NCBI GenBank assembly: GCA_935421135.1
Contig: OW285190.1
Coordinates: forward strand, 4,154,001 to 4,218,000
Source: Bugulina stolonifera
Taxonomy: Eukaryota; Bryozoa; Gymnolaemata; Cheilostomatida; Bugulidae
Direction: 5' to 3'
DNA length: 64,000 bases
A program made the position numbers and the translations under genes. The notes below the pieces were generated by a model. The model searched no databases, had not been told where the DNA came from, and was given only the letters and a program-made list of their open reading frames with translations. This document shows, piece by piece, positions 1 through 12,564 of the stretch (positions within the stretch are counted from its first letter, which is position 1; every line of letters starts with the position of its first letter).

Positions 1-836
1 TTGGAAACCATTTGCTGTGTATGCTAACTTTAGTTATTTGTTTCTCTTTCGGTGCTAATATTGTTTTACCACAAGTAGTTACGTGTATTTTGGAAAAAAT
101 ACCGGAAAATAGGCTACCCACTACCTCTAAAATCACCCATCGGTGTTTTTAGAAAATATGAATAAGCTGTCTTATCATTGTAGTATACCCTCAAATGAAT
201 GAGAAGTTTTCTTGCCAATTGCACTTCCTTGATATTTGAAATAAAAAAGACAAGTGAATATATGTGGCTAAGTATCATGTTATCAAAAGTGTAGAAGGAA
301 ATTATAAACTCTTGATTAATAGAAAGGTTATTGAGTATTAACTGGGTTACTCAGATTACATACACTGCCTTTGCTTGAGATCAATTTGTGGCAGATGACA
401 TCATCTGCCCTTGTACTGGCAGACCTTTTTGAATAGCTCTAGCTAGACACTACCCAACAAACTATTCAGCTTTTGAATTGGTTTTGGTCAATTTTGGAAA
501 TTTTCCCTCTTTAATCTACTATAGACAGAGTTGTGTCCTCTTGCCCATACTAAATAAGCTAATAGTATTCCATGCCACTGCACTGATTACAACCCTGTTA
601 ACATGTCGAATCAAACTGGTTGTACTACATGAGACAACTACATTGTATATTTTTAAAGTCATAAGGATAAAACATGCAGCTCACTACAGTAGTTACATAA
701 TATACAACTTCAGGCATGCAGAATCCAGGCACCAATACTGTATAGCAGATTGCATCTCAATGCTACTTGGTCAAAACTTCCTTAAAGTTGAAGCTAATGT
801 ACATAATAGGATGTAGACTGATAACTATGATTATAC
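1..836. other. Intron of MCT-A running off the window
   Basis: This AT-rich stretch follows the donor of MCT-A exon 2. I see no exon matching the third exon of the paralogous gene, and no repeat. It is best read as part of a large intron. Confidence 0.5.
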
Positions 837-2068
837 CTGTTATCACACCAAAGAGTATGTAAGCATGCCATGGTTGTGTAGATAAGTAGGACAACCCCAT
901 TCCAGCTACAGCTAGTACTCCGGCCAGTATCTGTGTGAATCTGCAGCCAAACTTCTTGATCAGCACAGAGGCTATGGGAGCTGTTATAGAACATTTATAA
1001 GACTTGTACACCTACATACAATTGTATATGTGTGTATAAGGATAAATGTTCCTTTAACACAAGGCATAACGTATGCAATGATAACTGCATACAAATGAAT
1101 GACTCACCGTACCAATTTATAGCCTACCAAATCTTATTGTTTATTTTTAATAATTTGGCTCACTACTACCAGTTTACAGAGCAGTAAAGATATCACATTT
1201 GTAAGGCACTATCTTTTCAAAGAGATTTGCATTCATATACTTATGCATTGCTTAATTTAATTATCAAGGAATTTTTTTAGTAATACAGTACATTTAATTT
1301 ATGTTGTAGACTTTATTATTATACTTTCACACTAGTGTCAGTAACTGAACTTATGATGCATGGTTTACAGTGCAATAGTTTTTCCTCTGACAATACAATC
1401 ATGTAGTGGCCCAGTTATCAGATATGCCGTGTGTATAGTAATTACATAGATAGATAACTTCATACAAAAGACAATGGTTTGCTGCATAAATGTTGGACAG
1501 AAACAAGTTGAAAAACAAGTTGAAAGTTTTGTGCTTCTGTTTCAACAAAAGGAAACTATGTGTAGATATGGCAATTATTTTAATTGAATTTCCACTTTGG
1601 CTAACTATTAAATGTATATAATTTTGTTATACAATGTATATATATTATGCAGAATTAGGAAATATCCCACATCAGTTAAAGACTGGTGTTACTGGTTTGA
1701 TAATAATGTATGAGATTAAATCTGCTGCTGACATGTTGAGAACTACTTCAAATCAGGTAAATTTTAGGAAATATCACAACTGAAATGTCATCAGTGCTTC
1801 CTCATAGGAAAATAAAGCGGTTAAAAACTATAGGGTTAAAGATACATATTATGTTATTATAGTGTAAGTTTAGATACTTACCTAACAGAAAGACTGTGCC
1901 AGTATGTACTGACCCAATCAGGCTGCTACTTTGTAGGTCAATGTTAAAGTAGACCTGCTGAGCTACTGTCAGATTTCCCACAACTGCTGCCGTGAACCCT
2001 TGATGAACCGAGTGAGCGAGGAAAGACATCACCAGAACTACCCAGGCGTAACCTCTATCCTTCTCCAT
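837..2068 (-). CDS. SLC16-like monocarboxylate transporter, 5' part only (MCT-A)
   Basis: This is the start of an MFS transporter of the SLC16 type, which would carry small carboxylates or similar solutes across a membrane. Two exons are visible. Exon 1 is 2068-1882 and begins MEKDRGYAWVV, the family's conserved motif just before the first membrane helix. Exon 2 is 980-837 and ends in ILFGVITG. Both exons have the same lengths (187 and 144 bp), phases and nearly the same protein as exons 1 and 2 of the gene at 5184-10044, so the two are recent tandem duplicates. The third exon was not found in bases 1-836 and should lie outside the window. A longer in-frame start at 2110 exists, but I prefer 2068 because both copies share it. 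The family call is strong; the substrate is unknown. Confidence 0.8.
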
Positions 2069-5000
2069 CCGTGGTGTCACACAGAATCCTTTACATGCTG
2101 GCATGCTCACTCAAGTACATGTACTTAAGCCTGAAATGATTTTCGGTGAATAAGTTTGGTATGTATTATAGAATAACAGTAAACTTCAACTTTTACTAAA
2201 CTAAAATTATGCAGGGCTATGTGCTACAGGTTTTAAGAGAAGATACAATAACTGCAAACAATAACAAAAAAAACACCACGGTGTTGACCAAATACATTTG
2301 GAAGCTGAGTTATACTACATCAAATGGAAAATATAATACAATGCTTCACTACATACTCTAACATAGCAAGCAAATCCAATCTCTGCAGTTTTAAAACTAT
2401 TATTAAACAAAACACAGCATAAACTCACCAGATAATACAGTGACAGCAGTTACTTCGAACTTGCACATGTGCAACAGCAATGTACCACATTACTATTACC
2501 AACAGTACTGTTAGTTAGTGGACATGTACCAGTGTAAACCACTATGTGTACATGTCTGGTGGATCTGCCAGTCCAGTTTGGTGGACTCTTGCATGTCCAA
2601 AGTGCATGATTGTATAGACACATGTACACTGTAAACACATCCACACACGCGCACACACCCGTACACACATGCACGTATATATTATATATCCAAGGCATAC
2701 ATACCAAAGCTAGGACCAAGTCATAGATTTTACTTGACTTGCCAAGTCAAGTCACAAGTCGACTTGACTTGGACTTGTCAACATGTTGACTTTACTTTGA
2801 CTTGGACTTGCACACTAATGTGACTTGACTTGACTTAACTTGGACACATGAATGACTTGTGACTTTGACTTGGATTCTGCTAAGTCTATGTGGAGGATAA
2901 AAATGTTGTACAGTGTATAGCCAACATGGAAAAAAGGTTTTAATTGTCTACCTATCTAATATTTTTACTTCATCAGTGCTACTAGCTATGAGGATACACA
3001 CCAAATGTAACCTGTAGGATGTGTGTACGTGAAACTACACAGTGCATAGTCACAAGTACACACAGTATAAGTGTAGTGTAGGTGTGGTGTAGGTAGTGAA
3101 TGCAATGTACAGTGCAATAATTAGATTGGAATTGCAGGACTGGCCAGTGGACACTCTGTACTGTACCATGTGCTGTTTATATGCTATGTAACATTTTATC
3201 AACGCTACTATTATATAATACTGTAATGTCTTGCGTGTATGTATATGGTCGAGGGACGACCTCCTTGCACAAGTGAAGTGCCTATGAGCGGTGCTAGATC
3301 TTCTGCATTACATGAAAGATCGACCGGTACTAGTGATTATAGTGTTAACCAAGACGATCCATAATTGCACAACAAGATGGTGGCAGACCTAACATGGGTT
3401 GGCCACAACAAACTATGCGCAAAAACATACAAAACATGTGCAAAATTAATTACAGCAAATTCTGAGACGTTGGCCCCAGTTACATGGGTATAAAAACAAG
3501 TATTCAAACTTAGTAATTATGATACATAGTTCAAGTAGTGCAAAACATAGAAGTATATGAGCAAGTGTAGGTATATGTGTGAATATACAGTAAGTACAAG
3601 AGTAATTGGACGAGTAGGAGTTGAGCGAGACGTGTACAGGCACTTAAGGTGCAATATTGTCCATCAGGCAGACTGAGGCCGTACTAATAAATGCCCTGGC
3701 CATTACATCACTACATGACCTACCTCAATGTAGTGCCATTGTTACTACACATATAGACAAGTTGCCATAAATCTATAACAACGTAAATGCCCAGCTACAC
3801 CTTAGCATGGCTTTTCATGCATTGGAATGTCTACTAAAAGAAAAAAAGTAATGCTTTGGAAAATGTAAAATTTTTGAAGTCGTCTCCCACTTGAATTGCA
3901 TTTTAACTTGCAAGTAGACAAGTCGACTTCGACTTGGACCCAACTCTGATACACACACAACATAATTACATTGTAGACATTTAGATATGGACATAATCAT
4001 ACACATATGTACACTGCATCACATCCTAAACTTTGACAGTCATATAAAAGTATTACCTACCTGTCTGTGTCTTGAGCATACTGTACCTCTAATGCAATAA
4101 GCTTAGCACATGACAATACTGATATTATGCATGTATTCAAGGGTTTTCAATAGCTTGTTGAGTAATATGAATGACCAAGTTCAGTGATTTACAATGCATG
4201 TGATAGATATCATCAGCGGCAGTAGCTGAGCACTGAGTGATTTCAACCCGCAGTATACTCATAGCTGGCTGTCTGACTAAAACTTGTTGATCAGTTACCA
4301 TCATTATATTATATCAGTTTTTTGTGGTAAAAATACTTTTCAAGTATCCGCTTGTCATATCAATAGTTCTACTTGCTAAATTTTTGTATTGACTATCACC
4401 AGAATATCATTAGTGGTTTTCTAGTTTAACTGGTCACCAACGGTAAGATCTAATAGTGATAATTAATTGGAAAATATCATTCTGGTCCAATTGCCAGGTG
4501 AGGGCACAACATCTATTATCTGCCCTATAATCACTATCAGTTTGTGTGGACTGTACATATAATATATGTATATTATAAATATACCATGTACAATATGACT
4601 TGTTAGTAGAGCGTAATGTTAGTGTATTTTGTGCAGCTATTGCCATTGGACTGTTAGTAAAACAATGTGTCAGTCATAGAACACAGTGATGGTTTCTATA
4701 TAGCAATGAAATAGGATGCAATAATAATACGATACTAATATGCTAGTACAAATAATATTAGAATATTGCGATTTAAATGGGTTACGACAAAGATATACTA
4801 TGAGTAATAAGTTGGAAAATACAATGCAAATATTGCACAAATAGTTTGTCAAGGTAGTGATAATTATATCAACATAAAATATCTAATATGAATGCAGCAA
4901 GCTGCGTAATATCAGGTAGAGTATGTATTTAAGCATTGGCAGTACTTTATTGTGGTTGGCGAACCTCATTCTATTCTTATCTTGATGCAGTAGAATATAT

Positions 5001-5183
5001 TACTAACTACACATTGTATATGTATGTCTATATAGGCATATCTATGCCTATGTCTATTATGCTATCATGACCTTGTTAGCTAAAGTATAAAACCAATCAT
5101 AGAATGCCACAACATCCAAGTGTTCAGTAGACCAACTCATAAATGAATACTGTAGAAGCTTACATCTGCATGTATACAAGTAT
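2069..5183. repeat. Intergenic DNA with GACTTG-rich repeat remains
   Basis: No gene is seen between the two transporter genes. Bases 2725-2885 are dense in GACTTG/CAAGTC words in both orientations, and a related patch lies at 3890-3945. The two patches may be the ends of one decayed transposon, but no clean target duplication was found. A possible poly(A) signal for the right-hand transporter (AATAAA on the minus strand) is at 4951-4946, about 230 bp past its stop. Confidence 0.4.
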
Positions 5184-8100
5184 TTACTTGGTATGACTGC
5201 CTGCTCTGTTCTTTATAAACACCAGAGGTACTAATATTATACTACCAAGTATACCAACAGCTCCAGCAAATATCAGAGCATACTTCTCTCCTGTTTTAAC
5301 ACCAATATATGCTGTAAATATATTAATAGACGATGAACTCTAGGCTACAATTTGAGTTGCAAAGTGACTTGTTGTTATTCTTTCTCAATTTTTTCTGTCT
5401 GGGTGTTTCAATTGCTAAATGCTATCTAGGAATAAATAAATAAAACTCTGATGTTAACTTGGGTCCAATCTTTAGCCCATACCTTCATTAGAAGATAAAA
5501 CTTAGCCCCACTGATGTGAGTAGCGCCACGGGAATAGTATGGCCTTTTAGTAATTGTCTCCCTTTATATAACATTGTTTCAACCAATATAGTAAACTTAC
5601 TAGCAAGGGGAGTTAGAGCCATACTTCCTATGCCCTCCGCACATAATTCCAATCCAAATAGCACAGCAAGAAGATGACTCCCACAGAATCTAACGATGGT
5701 TGAGACAAGGTTAGCAATACCAGCTCCTTGGAACATTCCCCATGTTGCCATAAACAGATAGTAAGTCAACTAGAAAGAGTCATTACAATGAGGTGACCTA
5801 AGAATCAGTGTGACAGAGTTAGTTATGCTTTGATGCTTCATAGCAAATAGTGAATACTTAGTACTCCATAGCAAATAGTGAATACTTAGTACTCCATAGC
5901 AAATAGTAATACTTAGTACTCCATAGCAAATAGTGAATACTTAATTCTCCCAAAAAATCTGCCCCAAGAAAATGAGGATGTACTCAACGCATCCAATTAT
6001 TGGGTTAATACATGTAGTTAGTAGTTATGGATTGGAACAGAGGGTCATCATTCAAATATAAGTATCATGCCGTTTCCTCTTGGCTACAACTATTTAATAT
6101 AATTTTATAATATTATTGCAAACACACATGCACACATACAGTGTACTGTACATACCTTGTTATGTGAATATGTTATGGTGATCGTTATAATACTGTAGAT
6201 TATCACAGATATTATATGAAGAATCAATCTGTCATACTTAAGGGAGCTGGTAGCTGCAACCAACATGCTACCAGCTAGCTTTGCTATGCCTGTTAAAAAG
6301 GAATGATACAGACATATTATTATCAACATCTAGGACAAATAAATATTCTATAATAAATGTTTGTATGTACAGTTGAGTGTAATAATAGAGAATTGAGCCA
6401 ACATGGTGTGGTGGGTAAATAAATAAACTAGACTTTTACATATCATGCATCTAGCCATCAAGCTCTTAGTCACAATCTGTAAACAGCAAAACTTTTGAGG
6501 AATTCTCATAAAATTAGTGGATTGTGATTCCTGTGGAAAAATGACATCAGGGATAATTTTTAGCCAAAGCTGTTGCCTCTTTAATGTTGGTTGAGCGTAT
6601 ACAAAGATAAACACAGCTTAGTAGGCCTACATGTGTGTTATTGGAATGACAATCAGCCAATGAGAATGGTTAGAGAACACTACCTAACAATGTGATTCCG
6701 AAAGCGACTTGGGCGGTCTCTAGGTCTGTTGTCTTTAGAATATAGTCATTTATTAAAACATAGAAGGCTGTGTTTGTGACATTCCATGCCATTGCATTTA
6801 TCAGCAGGATCCAGATCTACATGTAACGAGACAAAACAGACTGTAGCAAAAATATTTCCACTACATGGAGAAAAAGTAATAATGTAGTATTATGCTAATA
6901 AAAACCCCCATGATAGTTACAAGTTTTCTATGGCAGGTGAATTTCAGCAGTTTGCTAGAATTGTAAACCGAGAGAGGAAAACGAAGTGGATGTTCATGTA
7001 CATGTAGGCTTCATCTTTTCTAATTAGACCTTCAAAAGTCTTCTAACATGACATCATATCTGCTTTAGCCTCAGTTATTTAAGTGAATATTTTAATTGCT
7101 TTTAGCGGTGCTGGTGACTGCATAGCTGCAGTAGATGCATCTCAAGAATTAACATTCCAACCAGGTTTTAGAGCACTCACATGTATATTCTGTCACCATG
7201 TTATCACCCTGTCCCTTCCCACTCTCAACCTTAACTTTAAAACTGGAGAGACTACAACTGAGATTACTTTATAGTGACTACTTATAATTAAGTAATGACT
7301 AACTGATGGAGTTCGAAGTAAAACTAGGAAACTGTCTATTAGAGAATAAACTCCGGAATCCTCCTTATCTACATTCTTCCGTATAGAATCTTCTGCATCT
7401 GTCATTTTTTGAATATCTGTGACATCTTGCTTATCCGGCAGCACACTCATTGCACTAAATTTTTCCTGTAGGTCATCATCCCTTTCTGGCACATGAGGTG
7501 AATCAGCTATAGCCTGTGGTCTATTCTGTGTATCACCTTTCAAATTAACCTGCAAGAGGATATTATGATGTTTTCTGGTTTCATAATTACATGTACACTG
7601 TGTTGAGCGGATAGGTCCTCCTGGCCTAAACTGAATCAATTTTGGAAAATCCACAACTTATGTACATGTACATGTAAGTTCTACAATCTTGGACTGTTGC
7701 CACTGATTTGAAGGTTTGATGATTTCAAATTGATAAATTATTTCGCTGGTGACAAGAAGCAGTCTAAATGCCGATTTCCAAGATGAAACACAAATCTTTG
7801 CAGTGATGGTCAGTTAAGAATATTGAATAGTTTGTGCACACGAACACACAAGTACACTAGCAGAGTTTGATGAAATGTAATATACATCAAAATGCAAGTA
7901 CCGGAACTGTATATATACTGTATGTAGTAAAATAATGATTACAAAGCAGATATACAGGATAAATATAGCTATAAATTCATAAAGCGTACCATGCTAATAC
8001 TGTGCCCTTCATTGTCTTGACCTTGAACTCCCATATTAGCATGTTCTTCAACTTCCACAGAAGTAGTAGTTGGTTGAGAATTCTCCATAACTGCAATACA

Positions 8101-10044
8101 TAAAAAATTCAAGTTTAAATGAGTTTCAGAATCGTGGCCAGGAATAGGTATGTTCATGGATAGAAAATTAAACCTCTGACTGTTCAGTTGATAAATTCAT
8201 TATTTCTTGCATAAACTTACATCACAGAGAAAGCATTTGTCTATCTGCAATACTATTATCTTTTGTAATCTACATGTAGCACATTTTTAAGATCAAATGA
8301 TTATCTATGACATTATCCATGGCACCAAACACAATTCTTTTAACATGGCGGCCCAATAGCAGACCTAGTCGATGGGCCACCACGACTCTTAGAGCTGGAT
8401 ATTATTATAATTTGATATGACACGGACGGAAAACATTCTTCAGGACAAAAACTTCCAGGTCATTGGTAGAACTCGAACCCACGTGCTTGCAGATAGCTTG
8501 CGCCATTGCTGCAAGACCAGAGTGACTAGTGCTAGATCACCCAGCCACCGACACCTACATTACCAAGCATGGTTAAACTGTTGAAACTTGCCATAATTCT
8601 TTTGGTCTGTGTGGGGTTTTGGAGAGATGAAACAGATTCCAGCAACGATGTGAAGAACATGGGGAACAGCCATGATACCCATAGCCTTAGAGTATCCATA
8701 TTTATCTAGCAAATACTGGGAGCCCACTGGCCACACACATCCTCCTAAGAAACTTCCAATCACTGCTACGGAAAAGGCTAAATGTTTCTTCTTATCAAAA
8801 TGTTGAGAGAGAACTTCTGAGGACGTCACATAACTGAAAGAGATGCCGGTGGCTGAAATAGATAAGATAATGCTCAGCTTCATAATTAATAATGTAAACA
8901 CTGGGCATGTATAATACAATATATAAGCCTGTATTTCAAAGGATATTAATGTTTTATTGCAATCCCTTCACGTGTCATGTCTTATTATTAATTAGGAAGT
9001 TCTAGTTTGTAGAATTTCCCTTCACATTTGCGCACAAGTCATGTAACTAAATAGGGAGAAGTTACATTAGTTTGAACAGCCTAAGAATCCTTACGAGCAA
9101 AGTCATAAATGAGTAAAAACCACTATATGTTGACGCTACTTTGTTAGCTGTCACGCTGTCACATTCATATATTCCCCAGATGGTACAAGTTTTAACACCA
9201 TAATACATGCATGTGGTACAAGACCCAGTAGTAATTGAAGTAATGCATCCTCTAATTTGCCTGGTGAAGATGATTTTACCCTAAGAGAAACCAGCTCAGG
9301 TTTATTGCAGTGCAGTGGGATAAATACATGTACCTGTTATGACACCAAATAGTATGTGAGCATGCCATGGTTGTGTAGAAAAGTATGACAACCCCATTCC
9401 AGATACAGCTAGTACTCCAGCCAGTATCTGTGTAAATCTACAGCCAAACTTCTTGATCAGCACAGAGGCTAGAGGAGCTGGTAAAGTAACGGAGTAAGAG
9501 TTAGTAAATTGCTAAGTTCAGAAGTCAAGGAATCTATGATTGCTGAATAAATATACTGAAAGTAACGTCACAAGAACAACAAATGGTGTCTAAGCATGCT
9601 TAGCTTGTTATAATCCAATTTGACTGCTGCTGTGTCAGCAGATATCTGTATACAACTTAGAGCCAATAAGGAATACAAATGGATATTGAGTTGACTTGTT
9701 GGGAATCCATAGACACACTGCATGACTTGCATGATAGATGCTGCTAAGGTAGATATTGATACATTAGTTCTCATTCCTCATACAATATAGTGAGAACTAA
9801 CAAAAAGTGTGGAATGATCTCCAATATTTATTTTGTCAATGTTGTAAGCAGACATACCTAGCAGAAAAAGTAGGCCAGTATGCACTGAGCCAATTAGGCT
9901 GCTGCTTTGTAGGTCAATATTAAAGTAGACTTGCTGAGCCACAGTAAGATTACCAAGTACAGCCGAATAGAAACCCTGATGAACCGAGTGGGCAAGGAAA
10001 GACATGACCAAAACTACCCAGGCATAACCTCTGTCCTTCTCCAT
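5184..10044 (-). CDS. SLC16-like monocarboxylate transporter, complete (MCT-B)
   Basis: A 12-helix-type MFS membrane transporter of the SLC16 (monocarboxylate) family. Nine exons join in frame to 500 aa plus stop: 10044-9858, 9477-9334, 8852-8592, 8090-7990, 7549-7304, 6816-6684, 6289-6156, 5769-5601 and 5311-5184. The N-terminus MEKDRGYAWVV is the family's signature before helix 1. Exons 2-3 carry helices with Gly-rich turns. Exons 4-5 (about residues 198-300) form the long hydrophilic loop between the two six-helix halves. Exons 6-9 carry the second half, starting IWILLINAMAW and ending AGSHTK. The length fits the family. Exon 3 joins exon 4 in frame only through a GC donor (GGCAAGT). An in-frame upstream Met at 10218 exists, but the paralog supports 10044. 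The substrate cannot be told. A SINE-like sequence lies in intron 3. Confidence 0.88.
5836..5945. repeat. 28-bp tandem repeat in MCT-B intron 7
   Basis: About four copies of a 28-bp unit containing CATAGCAAATAGTGAATACT lie in the intron between exons 7 and 8 of MCT-B. One copy has lost a base. Confidence 0.8.
8340..8556 (-). repeat. tRNA-like SINE in MCT-B intron 3
   Basis: Read on the minus strand, this starts with a tRNA-like stretch. An A-box-like GTGGCTGGGTGATCTAGCAC is followed about 55 bp later by a B-box-like GTGGGTTCGAGTTC. A GC-richer tail follows. Together these look like the pol III promoter and body of a tRNA-derived SINE. No full cloverleaf was worked out, so it is not called a tRNA gene. 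Confidence 0.5.
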
Positions 10045-10218
10045 CTTTGATGTTTTACAGGAATCTTCTAACTTGATAAAATAACATGACAAACTATAAT
10101 TGGTATTCACAGCACAATGTATGACAGCACAGCACCGTGGAAGGATGTGTGTACCTGCAGCTGGATAAGACTTTGGCAAATGTAAAACTGCGTCACCAAA
10201 TATTTGATTCGGAGCCAA

Positions 10219-12564
10219 GGTTGAATGTTAGGGCACTTATTCATATCCATAAAGACTGTCATACTATTCCATTGCATAGTGTGTTGTGTATAATGTAACA
10301 CACTTGAGAGTGAATTACTACCATACAGACATCTGTATAATAACAGTATTTCCCTATATATGCCAGTGAGAAACAAAGCATGAATTATATATGGGTGTAA
10401 TAGAGTTGAACACACATATACTGCAGAGTGCTAGAAGGGTTAATGTCTGCCTGTTTGGTGAAAACCTTCTGAGTTCATTCAAAAAATATTTTCAGTTATA
10501 GGAAATAGTTACTGTCAATGTTCTGTAATTGAACTATAATACCTAACTAACATGTATGTCCAATACATAATATAATTATTATATATATTAATAAAATTGT
10601 ATAATATGCTGATATGAAAGTCATTGGTCTATGTTCAAATTTAGTAGCTGTACAATGTGATCCCTTCCCATGTGCATTGATGTAAAATACATTCCAACCC
10701 TTTATCATAGTAATAGTACTACATGTAATAATATGAACTTCTTAGCAAAAATGTATACAGTCATGTAGTTATACAGCATTTGATTTAACAGTAATAGCAT
10801 AAGAATAACAGGCAGGTGATATTCATGTTTACCTGTCTAGCTAGCTCTTTGCAGTGAGTGATATGGCAGTGTAATTATGCAACTATTCAAGTCACCTATC
10901 CATTAGGTCAACTATTAGTATGCCCTAGTGTTTATTGACTTGAACAAGCTTTTCAGTCTAACTATTCACTAATGAATAATAACAATATAGTAGTTATTCA
11001 GTGGCCAAAAGATGAATGCTTAACAAAATATGCATGTCCATGGCTCACTGTTGTTAATATTCTTTTCTTTCATCTAACATGCACTGTATACTGCTACTGC
11101 TACTGCTACTTCTACTGCCACTACCACTGCTACTGCTGCTACTGGTACTGCTACTGCTACTTCTACTGCTACTTCTACTGCCACTACCACTGCTACTGCT
11201 GCTACTGGTACTGCTACTGCTACTTCTACTGCTACTTCTACTGCTACTGCTACTGCTACTGCTACTTCTACTGCCACTACCACTGCTACTGCTGCTACTG
11301 GTACTGCTACTGCTGCTACTGGTACTGCTACTGCTACTGCTACTGCTACTTCTACTGCCACTACCACTGCTACTGCTGCTACTGGTACTGGTACTGCTAC
11401 TGCTACTGCTACTTCTACTGCTACTGCTACTGCTACTGCTACTGCTACTGCTACTGCTACTGCTACTGCTACTGCCAATAGTACTGCTACTGGTACTGCT
11501 ACTGCTACTACTGCTACTGGTACTGCTACTGCTACTGCTACTGCTACTACAGCAACAAACATAACTGTACTGGGAAGTATTACAAGTAGCTTATAGATTA
11601 TGTAGCTTATAGATTGTATCTTTACCAAACATAAAGTAAATACAGATAGCTAGTAGAGCACGGGGTACCAGTTCCTCACTAGGCAAAAGACTATTGTCAG
11701 TAGAGGTTAAGCAGTAAAAGGGTTAAAATCTGTAAGTACTGTTTGTGTATTGTTTTTGGTGGATTATTTTTTATCATGACACATGTACGTTTCTGTTGGT
11801 GTGTCGGATACCATGTGGTTTATATCTTGTTTACTTAGGTTATGAACACATACATGTATATAAGGAATAAAGTCCTACACAAAGCGTAAAGATACTCAGT
11901 CAACTTAACACCCCATACTGGCACATTAACAGAGAGTGCTACTTGATCAAAGCACACAACAGGTATAACAGAATTCAGCTGAAAATAGCGATTATAATAG
12001 AGATTCCTCTTTGCGACAATTAGTGCAGGGTTTTTTATTACAGTTGCAAAGCTGGTTATAACTTCTGCAAAAAGGGCAGGCAACTCCAAAAGGCTCTACA
12101 GTAAGTTTACCTGGAGTGGCTCATTCTCTATTTTTGCAGTGAATGGGGACTAGCAAATTGTCTTTTGGTTACAGAACTGGCAAGTCTCAAGCCTGCCATA
12201 AAATAAGCACATATTTCTAAGTTGGCACCTGTCCTGCAGCTTTGCTATAGAGTGAACATCTAACTATTGTGTGCATTAATAATGTGCATTTGTAACTGCT
12301 GTATTACATAACAAAAATTAATTAAGCAGAGTCAACTAAATGTATATATTCGAGAAGTTGGTTTTTTTACAGTAACGATGTATGATGCAATGTCATCGCT
12401 GTTGGGTGAAAATAAACATACTACCAAAACATGGCTCAAGCCACTTTTCAATTATTCTTTAGAAACTTTTTATTAGATAAGTTTGAATGTATAACAAACA
12501 GAGTATTGTTTGCCATTACCATGATCTGATTATGAGGCAGATTCGGACTGAACAGGTGGTACAT
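10219..12564. other. Intergenic region with a TGCTAC minisatellite
   Basis: No gene is supported between the 5' end of MCT-B and the 3' end of the first M4 protease gene. The only clear structure is the repeat at 11080-11550, listed separately. A likely poly(A) signal for the M4 gene (AATAAA on the minus strand) is at 12473-12468, about 92 bp past its stop. Confidence 0.5.
11080..11550. repeat. TGCTAC/GGTACTGC satellite-like array
   Basis: A 470-bp array built from 6-bp words (TACTGC, TTCTAC, TGGTAC, CACTAC) in a higher-order pattern of about 63 bp that recurs several times before breaking into plain TACTGC repeats. Because the unit is a multiple of three and lacks stops, long open frames of Leu-, Tyr-Cys- or Val-Ala-rich protein appear on both strands. 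These are by-products of the repeat and not genes. Confidence 0.92.

Noticed and set aside
7193..7303. Extension of transporter exon 5 to a longer open frame
   Set aside because: The TCA|GTTAGT donor gives the phase needed for exon 6 and a natural helix start. A later in-phase donor (AAA|GTAATC) is possible but less fitting.
11074..11628. Long open frames of Leu-rich, Cys-Tyr-rich and Val-Ala-rich protein on both strands
   Set aside because: All come from one 6-bp-word tandem repeat that lacks stops in several frames. No splice sites or flanking coding signal.
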